DNA of 64,000 nt, taken from positions 65,923,073-65,987,072 of the forward strand of contig CAXKWD010000006.1 in assembly GCA_964059195.1 (NCBI GenBank), given 5' to 3'. The notes under the pieces are model-generated. The model was not told the origin of the DNA, ran no database searches, and was given only the letters and a program-made list of their open reading frames with translations. The DNA comes from Ectobius pallidus (taxonomy: Eukaryota; Arthropoda; Insecta; Blattodea; Ectobiidae). Positions 24,716 to 34,184 of this stretch are shown piece after piece. The first letter of the stretch is position 1. The number at the start of each line of letters is the position of its first letter. A program made the translations under genes and the position numbers.

Positions 24716-25140
24716 GTCCATGGCTGTGGCTCAGGGGATGCGTTCAATCCTCTCACGCAGCGGGCCCGGGTTCGATTCCTGGTCGGGACAAGTTACCTAG
24801 GTGAGGTTTTTTCCTCATAAGTGAGACTAATGTCAGGTAACTTTGTGGTCCCCGGATATCATCTGGCCGTCATTATCATCTTCATCCTCATCCTCGCCTT
24901 GTTCTGAGTGAGTGAGTGTGTGTGTGTGTGTGAATGTTCGTTTTGTCTCGGAGGTGGCCTCGGCATTGGGCTGATCACTCATCCGGGGAGGCCCTCCATG
25001 TCCCTGTCTGGTCAAAAAAGTAAGTATGTGTTCTAAAGGTAATCCCTCTCCCGACAGGTCGCGGCCCTGTAAGGCCCGGGTCGCTTGGGTCGCTTAAATC
25101 CTAAAAGAGAGAGGTAAAACTACGAAGAAGAAGAAGTAAC
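24716..25140 (+). mobile_element. Complete tRNA-derived SINE, 425 bp, with 11-bp target-site duplication
   Basis: The head has a polymerase III A box (TGGCTCAGGGG, about 24729-24739) and a consensus B box (GGTTCGATTCC, about 24769-24779). The body contains TCATC-rich and TG-rich runs, the stretch GGCATTGGGCTGATCACTCA, and ends in a short (GAA)n tail (GAAGAAGAAGAAG). It is flanked by the perfect direct repeat TAACATAACTT at 24705-24715 and 25141-25151, so both insertion points are known and the copy is full length. The preserved duplication suggests a fairly recent insertion. Confidence 0.85.
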
Positions 25141-25562
25141 TAACATAACTTTGAGTAATTAATTAGAAATCAAAATAAAGTTTATTGAATAAAAGTAGTT
25201 AAAGAAAATGAATTCATTAGAAATTATATATCAAAATTCTTAGATTTTCGAATCGGACGCGAATTTAATGTTTGTTGTTAATTATAATCACAGGTTTGTG
25301 AAATAATAAGGACCTGTCATAAGATACAGACTTGGTGGCATCACATTCATCACCCAGCTGGTCTCATAACTGTACTAGGATGAAGTCACTGTCCCAGCTC
25401 GACTCCCGACTTCATCTATCGGTACAAACTAAAATAGAAAGTCAACTCAATCGGTATTTTATAAACCATTAAAGTTCTTACTGTGGAGCCAAATTATGAA
25501 TTAAACTATGAGAAATACATGGGTTATATGTTTTAACGGACCCAGATAATAAGTAAGAAGTA

Positions 25563-25709
25563 CTGTCCGTGCATTTAGACGTAAAAACTGTAAACACAAT
25601 GCGCAGTGGTATCAGTCTCACGTAATCCATACTAGCAACACACTTCCCTTCCGTCCCGCTCTATCTCTGCGGCGCATGCAATAGTGTTTACGTCTAAATG
25701 CACAGGCAG
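25563..25709. mobile_element. MITE, 147 bp, with TA target duplication
   Basis: The ends form inverted repeats of about 24 bp: left CTGTCCGTGCATTTAGACGT, right (reverse complement) CTGCCTGTGCATTTAGACGT, followed by AAA on both. TA dinucleotides flank both ends (25561-25562, 25710-25711), as for Tc1/mariner-type elements. No coding capacity. Size class matches the MITE at 32894-33038, though the ends differ in sequence. Confidence 0.75.
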
Positions 25710-25711
25710 TA

Positions 25712-27575
25712 AATAAGAAGTAAATTTAGGTTATATTTACTAACTAGCTATGCTTTTCGGCGTCATAGCACAGCACACTTACGATCTTTATGGTGTAGCC
25801 TACCAATAATCAAAGATTTGTAAAATCAACAAAATGTTGAAAATACGTGCAAAATTGCATGTTGTGCACAGTAGAGTTTGTTATTTTTGCAGTTGTTACA
25901 ATACGTTTTAGGCTGAGCAGTGGCTATATAGATGTGGCTGTAGGTTTTAGTTTCTCTAATGTTTATGTTCTGCATGACTTAGATGTGTGCGTGACTGGCC
26001 TCTAAGCTTGCGTGTGTGAATATCTGATTGATTCCGCGTCTCCTTCAACCCTTACTTGCAATTTTTAACTCCTTGTTATAGTCTTCCTAAAAACTTTCTG
26101 TATTCTCTTTATGGATATCGTCAAACTGTTTGCTAAATACAAAATAATTGATAGCTACATTTACGTAAATAAGTTTTAGACTAATTCCTTAGTAGAATGG
26201 GTATGGGTACCTAAAAATATATCGTAAGGATCATGAAGAATTTCATAGAATGTGATAAATTCTTTCAGCCTAATTCTGTGTGGACACCTGAAGCAAAGTA
26301 GTTGTAATATAACTATAACGGTTTGAATTCCATGTTAAGCCTATGTTGTATGCCTCAGATGATGCAAAACCGCTTTGAAACCACTAGGCTCTATCGGTAT
26401 TAGCATATCAATGAATTTCATTTACAAACGGTATGAAGTATATTTTTGATAGGATAATATAGTTTTCCATCTATATACCACTACTTATAAAAACACTGAT
26501 TCTGGATAGGAGAACAATAGAAAAAATGACGAAGAGATCTCAGATGTATATTTGTATGGTTTTAAACGCAAAAAAGAACAGTAAAAAAAGAAAGCAAATA
26601 AGCACGAAAAATAAGTAGGCCAACAGAATAAGCAAAAACAAATGACATGAAAATCAAATAAATTATTATTTGGTAGGAATCTTATCTCATTAACGGCTGT
26701 TGCACTGTGTAAGGAAGACCATCCACACATTTACTTGTGTAAAGCTCCTACGTCTATCAATAAAGAACTATCTGTAATGTGAAAATATTTCAATGTCGTT
26801 AGGACGTCACTGGCGGATGTGAAAGGATACACGTCTCTTCTTCAATGAATTCCTATTCAATATCTGTTTTCTTCACCGGAAGGCTTTTGAGAAATTTATG
26901 GTATATCTCGGACTTTTCAGTAATTCTGTTAGTCGTCAAAAGAAAGAAAAGACCGGTGATAATGACGTCTACGAGTGAAATAAACACTTTTTATGTGACA
27001 GTTTTTAGTAAAATATGAAATTTTAAGTCAAAATCATAAAATAAGCAAGCAAAATCGATTTACCCTCAGAATAAGTAAAATAAGCTGTTTTAGATACAGT
27101 TAAAATTGCTTGTCAAGGAGTGTCTTACAAATTAGGCATATAATTTTTTTGCTCATATTTAGGAGTTCGAAAATAAATATGCATTTTGATTAGAAATTCG
27201 GGCTGTAGTAATCATGTTTAACTTATGAATTGCCGGTGTAGTGCTATATATATTTTATTATCTATATTTTAGTTAGATTTCGGGCCTAGGATTTCACAAT
27301 ATTAATTAATTTCATACAAATGTTGGGTCAAAATTAATCTAATATTGAGTTACTATAATACAATGAAGTAATTATTATCAAATAATATTGTACCTGGTAC
27401 CATAACGTAGTACAATTATTACTCTCTGTAATTAATTGGAATATACTAATTTAGTACCGGATGATGTTCTGACACACATAAATCCTAGGCCTGAAAAATA
27501 AAGGTTGTAATAAAGTACATATTGTACCATTCCAGCAATTAATTAGTGTGTTTATATATGCATATATTATACAAC
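25712..27575. other. AT-rich stretch without genes
   Basis: No recognisable coding region or repeat with structure. The minus-strand frame at 26485-26730 is Phe/Ser/Cys-rich and looks like chance. Confidence 0.5.
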
Positions 27576-27576
27576 T

Positions 27577-28172
27577 AGCATGTGCCCGCGGCTTCGCCCG
27601 CGATAAAAAAAGAGCATAAAGTTAGAGCATAATAGTTAAATCATTATATTTATTAACACCTAAATCACGTGGATTACATGTCACGATTAGATTGCGTCGC
27701 CTGGTAAAAGCGATCTCAGATTCGAGTTCCTTGGCCCAGAAAATCCCTGTATAGTGAGTTCCGTCCAAATCGAACAATGTTTAACCATATTTAGGTCTAT
27801 GTTGATTATCCCTCTTCCGTGTAGGTTGAAAATTTCATATGTCTACGGGCCTTGACATTCTAAACAAATGAATCGACCAGCATGAGCTTACAACATTCTA
27901 GCGATCGCGATGCTTTTATTACCACGGTATGACAAAAATAGACAAAGCCAACTGCATTTGATTTGACATTGAAATGTATTACTGAAATCTGATGCTTCGA
28001 CTGCGCGAATCACGTTTTCTGCCAGTGTTTCACTCATAACTCGCGAACGAAAGCTAAAATTAAAAATTCGGCTTCGAGGTGCATTCGCCCACCTTTCAGT
28101 CCATCTATCTTTAAAATTTCAGATTTCTGTGTTCAGTAGATTTCGATGGGCATCGTAGACAGACAGACAAAC
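27577..28172 (+). mobile_element. Tandem retroposon-like repeat, unit 1
   Basis: It begins AGCATGTGCCCGCGGCTTCG and contains GGTAAAAGCGATCTCAGATT, GTGTAGGTTGAAAATTTCAT and CTAGCGATCGCGATGCTTTT, ending in a GACAGACAGACA run. Repeats that start with a (T)GCCCGCGGCTTCGCCCGCG hairpin and end in GACAGACAGACA before an AT-rich tail are frequent in arthropods and are linked to LINE (RTE-type) 3' ends or SINEs. The terminal TCCTTTTATTAT of the other units is missing, so it joins unit 2 without a tail. Confidence 0.75.
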
Positions 28173-28802
28173 AGCATGTGCCCGCGGCTTCCCCCGCGAT
28201 AATTATTTCAAAAATTGAAAACTAAAAATTAAGAGCATAGTTAAATCATTATAATTATTAACACCTAAATCACGTGGAGCGCATTCCACGATTAGGTAGC
28301 GTCCCCTGGTAAAAGCGACCTCAGATTCGAGTTCCTTGGCCCAGAATACCCATGTACAGTCAGTTTCATCCAAATCGAACGATGTTTAACCATATTTAGG
28401 TCTATGTTGATTACCCCTCTTCCGTGTAGGTTGAAAATTTCATATGTCTACGGGCCTTGACATTCTAATCAAATGAATCGACCAGCGTGGGCTTACAACT
28501 TTCTAGCGATCGCGATGCTTTTATTACCACGGTATGACAAAAATAGACAAAGCCAACTGCAATTGATTTGACATTGAAATGTATTACTGAAATCTGATGC
28601 TTCGACAGCGCTAAAATCACGTTTTCTGCCAGTTTTTCACTCACAACTCGCGAACGAAAGCTAAAATTAAAAATCCGGCTTCGATGCGCATTCGCCCACC
28701 TTTCAGCCCACCTATGTTTAAAATTTCAGATCTCTTCGTTCTGTAGATTTCGCTGGGCATCGTGGACAGACAGACATACACGTCCTTTTATTATTTTAAG
28801 AT
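28173..28802 (+). mobile_element. Tandem retroposon-like repeat, unit 2
   Basis: Clearly homologous to unit 1 along its whole length (start AGCATGTGCCCGCGGCTTCC; shared AACCATATTTAGGTCTATGT and GTGTAGGTTGAAAATTTCAT). It ends with ACAGACAGACATACACGTCC and a TTTTATTATTTTAAGAT tail, immediately followed by unit 3. Confidence 0.75.
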
Positions 28803-29042
28803 AGCATGTGCCCGCTGCTTCGCCCGCGATAATTATTTCAAAAATTAAAAATTAAGAGCATAATAGTTAAATCATTATATTAACACCTAAATCATGTGGA
28901 CTACATATCACGATTAGATAGCGTCACCTGGTAAAAGCGACCTCAGATTCGAGTTCCTTGGCCCGGAAAACCCCTGTATAGTGAGTTTCGTCCAAATCGA
29001 ACAACGTTTGACCATATTTAGGCTAATATTGATTATCCCTAT

Positions 29043-29386
29043 AATGTCTGTCTCTGTCTGGTGCCCTATGATCCCCAGGTGGGGCGAAGGGGCCTCCAAT
29101 GGAGGTTTCATTACCTATACTAATTTTGATATGCTTATTTTCCGAGAGAGGGTAGAGGGACAGGTGGTAAGCCCATCTCCTCGCTACCCCCCTCTGGAAA
29201 CTAAGTATTTATTGGACGTGAAAGGGCCGAGAAATTTTGTCCAGAGGCTCTAATTTAGGCTTGGAGTTCTTTTACGTGCCGTAAATCTACGACACGGGAC
29301 CCCCAGCTTAAAGTCCCTCCCGGAGGACTCCGTGCCCAGGATTTTTACGTCCTGAAAAATCCATCGACTGCGGCCGGGTTATCCCT

Positions 29387-29391
<5 letters not shown>
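29043..29391. mobile_element. SINE-like insertion inside unit 3
   Basis: The inserted block is GC-richer than its host and is bounded by the 13-bp direct repeat TTATCCCTATAAT (29033-29045 and 29379-29391), then a (TAA)n run to about 29430. On the minus strand it reads GTGTCGTAGATTTACGGCAC, GTAAAAGAACTCC and GGACAAAATTTCTCGGCCC, a core also found in the SINEs at 30720 and 32755. The direct repeat might be a target duplication or part of the tail, because the host site reads GATTATCCCT. Confidence 0.6.
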
Positions 29392-29417
<26 letters not shown>

Positions 29418-29430
29418 TAATAATAATAAT
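29385..29430. repeat. TAA trinucleotide run
   Basis: About 14 TAA/AAT units with one AAA interruption, at the right edge of the insertion in unit 3. Confidence 0.9.
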
Positions 29431-29869
29431 CCTCTTCGGTGTAGGTTGAAAATTTCACATTATGTTTGCGTGCCTTGACATTAAAAACAAATGAATCGAC
29501 CAGCGTGAGCTACAACATTCAAGAGATCGCGATGCTTTTATGTCGAAGGTTTGACAAAAATAGCCAAAGCCTAGTGTAATTGATTTGTATTACTGAAAAC
29601 TCATGCTTCGAAAACGGAATAAATACACGTTTTCTGCCCGTTTTTCACTCGTAACTCACGAACTAAAGCGAAAATTAAAATTCCGGCTTCGAGGTGCACA
29701 TTCCGACCCTTTAGTCCGCCTATGTATAAAATTTCAGATCTCTGCGTTCAGTAGATTTCGCTGGGCATCGCGGACAGACGGAGGACAGACGGAAGACAGA
29801 CAGACGGAGGACAGACACTTCCTTTTATTAATATATATAGATATATAGATAGATATATATAAAGCAATG

Positions 29870-30715
29870 TTAGTATGTGAGTTCTTTATAGAGAAAAACT
29901 ACTGTACATATATTCGTGCCGTTTTTGGCAAAATGTTCCACGTTGTCGGGAGAAGATTTAAAGTAATGGAAATCCTGAATGTAACCAGTAGAAATAAAGT
30001 TAAGGACTAAATGTTTTATTTAAATATTACAGTGGTCATCAAATGCAATTCAGTTTTCATGATAATATCGTTTGCAGTGTTCACATAGGAACAGTTTACA
30101 TTTTCAGTTTACTGGGCCTTGACAAATAATTATAATTAGAGAGGCTATAGATATACCGTAATTTATTTTTGTAAACCAATAATGGAGTAAATAAATGTCG
30201 GGTTTGATGCACCAAATAGCTTTCTCTAACCTGTCATGGACAGTATCTTTTACTCATATCACATTTTGATTTAGAATAAAAGGGTAGGCCTATTGTGGGG
30301 AGAGCATTTTCAACTGTCTCAGCTTGAGTTTGTGCCAGCGATGGGTAGCGTGTATGCTGTATCAGAAGTCTGTAAACAATTAAGTTTTTAAGTCCACTGA
30401 TACATTATTCATTGCTGTAGGCTTTGCAATAGTTGAGAAATCGGGATGTTTATTGTAAGCCCTAAGCATGTGAAAAGATACGAAAATAGGATATAATATG
30501 CAGTAATGTAATATAATTTTGGGGGAATAAACGTGTAAAAGGGATATTGATTTTCTTTTGATTTTGTGATATTGGTTGAAAACTATATACAAACTTAATA
30601 ACACTACCGGTAGCCTACATAAAAATAATGAGATAGATCTATTGTGTATCAACCTATCCTAAAGGAAGCTGGCATACCAGTGCTCCACATGTGTTCTTAG
30701 ATAGGCTCATGCAAA
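29870..30715. other. AT-rich stretch without genes
   Basis: Contains a copy of repeat family D (30300-30385: CAACTGTCTCAGCTTGAGTT then GTGCCAGCGATGGGTAGC), related to 47300-47400 and 54830-54890. No coding signal. Confidence 0.45.
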
Positions 30716-30719
30716 AACC

Positions 30720-30910
30720 AAAATCGTTGGATCGGTCTGGGTGGCTTTCTGTGCCAAAAGTCGCGGATTCGACTCCGGCAGGCCATGTCTGTAGATTTAC
30801 AAGTATTTAGAGGAACTCCTGAGAGACAAAATTTCGGCATTCCGGCGGCAGTCACAAGTCTAAGCTACTATACACCCTCGTAAAATACTAATTAAACCAA
30901 CCTACCTACA
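30720..30910 (+). mobile_element. tRNA-derived SINE, family E, copy 1
   Basis: B-box-like GCGGATTCGACTCC (about 30765-30778) after an A-box-like TCTGGGTGGC. The body has GTAGATTTACAAGTATTTAG, AGGAACTCCTGAGAGACAAA and ATTTCGGCATTCCGGCGG. Same family as 32755-32870; shares its core with the insertion at 29043-29391. Confidence 0.65.
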
Positions 30911-30949
30911 TCATAGTAAACTATAGATGTTTTGGACCAATCATAAATT

Positions 30950-30952
30950 AAT

Positions 30953-30998
<46 letters not shown>
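30950..30998. repeat. AT dinucleotide microsatellite
   Basis: About 20 uninterrupted AT units. Confidence 0.95.
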
Positions 30999-30999
<1 letters not shown>

Positions 31000-31000
<1 letters not shown>

Positions 31001-32750
31001 TGTTTTATTGTGATACATTAGGAATAATATATATTGAATATACTTTTCTTAGTTAGTATAAGTTAGTGACCTAAGATAAAAAAAGTAAGCGATGATTCTA
31101 AATTGCTCTAAAACTTAATATATCATGTGATACATATTGTAAACCTATTTTGTTAGTACACGTCCATGCCAACATTAATGATAACAATCTTCCAGAAAAA
31201 TACATGGATTCAACACTAGAAGAAATTATCGCATGTACATTTCAAAAGTTAGAATAAGAAAAATAATACATTCGTGTTAAATTCACGTCCCATATGTTAT
31301 AAGTCACCTACTCAAATAAATGCAGAATCAGAGGTTTTCAAACATAGGTACTAGACACCCCTTCTATAATTTAGTCTTCATTAATTTTTAAACCTAAAAT
31401 TGATTGAAATTATGTTGTAATATTTCTTGTTTGTGTGTGAGTTTCTTAACTGTCAAATGCCTTCATTGGTGTCTAAAGACAGTATAATAAAAATTAATAT
31501 AAATATAATAAACTTGAATTAGTGAATAGAGAGTTTAGCTTTTCGAAAATGTTTTGGTGTAAAGAAATATACAGAATATTAAACTTTATAGCACATCAGT
31601 AATTTAAATGCAATTATGTATGTTGTTTATTGGGAATTTTTGGGGAAATCTAATAGTGCTATAATGCTAATAATCCTATATATATAAGTAGAGATCTTTT
31701 ATTTTAACGGATATTAAAAAGCTTTTCAAATGTGTTTTTACAATATTAAATTGCGTTAAAATGCAATTCTGTTTTACTCTAAAGACCTTGAAATTCCTGT
31801 AATTTTCTTTCTTTCTTTATACTACTCTTGAAACACAGCGATAAAACAGCCCTTATACAAGAGTAGGCTACAAAATAACGTCTTTTTAAAGTTTTATGAA
31901 TTTTCTAATTTTTTAATAGAAAGTGAACAGCACTTAGGTTCTTCGAAGTGGACGTTAAACATGTTATTAAATTTTGCGACACATTTTCCATTACGCTGAC
32001 ATCTAATTTCTGTATGCATGAAAAAGTTACGTAGCTAAAAGCAAATATCAGAGCCAGAGAATGTAAGCAATCTGACTCTACTCTCGCTCTACTAGTCAAT
32101 GAATTACCAGACTACTGTGGTAACGAGGTGAAGAAAAAGTAGTAGTGTATCGAGGATCCCTAGGGACGTGGTGAAAACTTTTCTAAGACTTGGTACCGCA
32201 ATGCCTACAAGAATATTTCTTTCCCCTCCCTCGTCTCTTCGCGTTCCCCTCGAGGCTCATGGAAGAGGGACACATACGCGTTCAAACTTTACTGTATCAA
32301 TAAAAAAAAAGTTCATTGAGAGAATACTTAAATGTTCGGTTATGTAAGGAATGTAAGAATATACAGTCTGTGAACAAGGACTGAACATTAGACCTGTATT
32401 TTACTAACATTATTAATGCAGGTTTTATAAATTATAAAACAACGAAGACTGGAATTCAATGTAAAGCTATTAATATTATTTTGTGTTACGAGTGCTGAAA
32501 GTGCATCTTTGGGGAATTGAGAAAAAGTTTGAATAGATGAGCTGAAGTCTAGATTCTCCAATGCACAATTTTTTTCCACGAAAACTATTTACTGTTTAGC
32601 TCGTGAATCAGTGAACAATCCAGTATAAACATATGTGGATTTCCAACCAACTGCAAGTGTCTATTGTCATAATTTTAACGTTTCGTACCTACTTGCAATT
32701 TTTTTACGACTAAATCCATAGCGATAGAACACTGTAAAATATAATGAATC
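31000..32750. other. AT-rich stretch without genes
   Basis: No coding frame or ordered repeat recognised. Confidence 0.5.
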
Positions 32751-32754
32751 ATCT

Positions 32755-32870
32755 GTGCTCAAGATCGCGGGTTCGAAGTTTGTAGATTTACATGCATATA
32801 AAACAACTCCTGCGGAACAAAATTGTGGCACACCAGAGTTGGTCATAGGCAAAAGTTTCAGTACAACCAT
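32755..32870 (+). mobile_element. SINE fragment, family E, copy 2
   Basis: GATCGCGGGTTCGAAG (B box) followed by TTTGTAGATTTACATGCATA, AAACAACTCCTGCGGAACAA and AATTGTGGCACACCAG. The 5' half of the head is missing. Confidence 0.55.
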
Positions 32871-32893
32871 GTCTTTAAATGATCCTATAACTA

Positions 32894-33038
32894 CAGTTGG
32901 GAGCTGACGAGATGATCCCTAGCAGGACTATGGGGCTCTTATCTGCAGCCAATAGCAGCGCTCCCGTACACTTGCAGTTATAGCACAACCCCTGCATGCC
33001 ACCACCAAATCACGGATCATCTCGTCAGCTCCCAACTG
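32894..33038. mobile_element. MITE, 145 bp, perfect 25-bp inverted ends and TA duplication
   Basis: Both ends read CAGTTGGGAGCTGACGAGAT followed by GATCC, a perfect 25-bp terminal inverted repeat, with TA on both sides (32892-32893 and 33039-33040). Unlike most MITEs here the ends show no divergence from each other. CAG start and TA target suit Tc1/mariner (pogo-like) mobilisation. No coding capacity. Confidence 0.85.
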
Positions 33039-33040
33039 TA

Positions 33041-34055
33041 CCTTCAATGCACGCAGTGCGCAGAAACAACCATATCAATACTTAAATCGCATGGCAGTTA
33101 GAACGGCTTGAACAAAAGTTAGCTGCCTGTTGGATTACCGTATGTCAGTTTTATTAAATAAAAGGGAAGTGAGGTAAGGTTGAATTTGTAAACTTTAAGT
33201 AATAAAATCTTTTATGCATGGGGCCTGCAATATTAATTGTATCAAAAGTTAGTGATTTTGATATAATGAAGCACCTGTGCGGTAAGTAGTTCTATAAGTT
33301 AGGTTAGGCCTCTGGATACTGGAAATTCATCTTTCCACTATGATAACATGGACGGGCCATGGATCGTAGAAAATTTTTTTTTTATAGAAATTTACAAATA
33401 CATTATTAAATATTGTTAATAAGGTGACTGTTGGAATCGGTTAGTAAAAAATAAAACCCATATTTTGTCCATACATCGCTTGGGGTTCGCTCCTCGAAGA
33501 CGTCTCACATCTTCTCATACGATTAAGGCTAAGAAAGGAAATGTTACTATTTTTGTTTTTACGGGGTAATTTGGCAAATTTATTCCCTGGAATTAATTAA
33601 TAAATTGATAAGGACAAGTCCTAATCTATTAAATTTTAAGTAACTATGTGGAGTGGATCCTAAGTAACGTGTCAGCTTTGCTAAGTCCAGATTATACATG
33701 ACCTGAATCTCGCTTTTATGATCCGGTTTATAAAATGTTTTGTTTTCTAGTTCAAATTTTCATCTTCTTCAAGCAACCGTTTCAGAATAATAACTATTAT
33801 ATTGTTACATCATATGTATTATTATATTATAACATTATTTTCGCCTGCAATTCTGCAAGTGATTTAAGCCAGATGTGCTACAATCTAAAAATTTACTATT
33901 TCTCTTCTATAAATTGCGCCAAAAGATGCATTTTGTTACGCATGTAGGCCTGCTGAACTAAATGGTAAAGAAGTAGTTACGTAGTTTCGATGTGGAATAA
34001 AAGAAATTATTTTCTTTCCTGACACATATGGGGGGACAGAATAGAAATTAGCATA
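33041..34055. other. AT-rich stretch without genes
   Basis: No recognisable features beyond AT-driven frames. Confidence 0.45.
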
Positions 34056-34058
34056 TAG

Positions 34059-34181
34059 CAACATTATTCCTCTTCGATCAAGAAAGATCCATGGCACAAG
34101 ACGTCTCCTTCTACTTCAAAAACTTCTGTTGATACAGTTCCTCAAAGCATTAGTGTTGAATCTGAAGACATACTAGATTAG
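34059..34181 (+). CDS. Candidate terminal coding exon, unknown protein
   Basis: After a possible splice acceptor (CATATAG at 34052-34058) a 40-codon frame opens and ends in TAG at 34179-34181. It reads QHYSSSIKKDPWHKTSPSTS, then KTSVDTVPQSISVESEDILD, a Ser/Thr-rich, low-hydrophobicity tail unlike the AT-driven frames around it. The acceptor lacks a strong pyrimidine tract. I do not recognise the peptide; it could be the end of a host gene or a relic of a mobile element. Confidence 0.2.
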   Translation, partial: QHYSSSIKKDPWHKTSPSTSKTSVDTVPQSISVESEDILD

Positions 34182-34184
34182 TAA

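Larger units (their letters stand above)
28803..29862 (+). mobile_element. Tandem retroposon-like repeat, unit 3, interrupted
   Basis: Same start (AGCATGTGCCCGCTGCTTCG) and same body as units 1 and 2, but the sequence that runs continuously in them from GATTATCCCT to CTTCCGTGTAGG is split here by about 350-390 extra bases (29043-29391 plus an AAT run). It ends with several GGACAGACGGA units and an AGATATATAGATAT tail. Confidence 0.75.

Noticed and set aside
24716..24800. A functional tRNA gene
   Set aside because: Same reason; this is the head of a complete SINE with target duplication.
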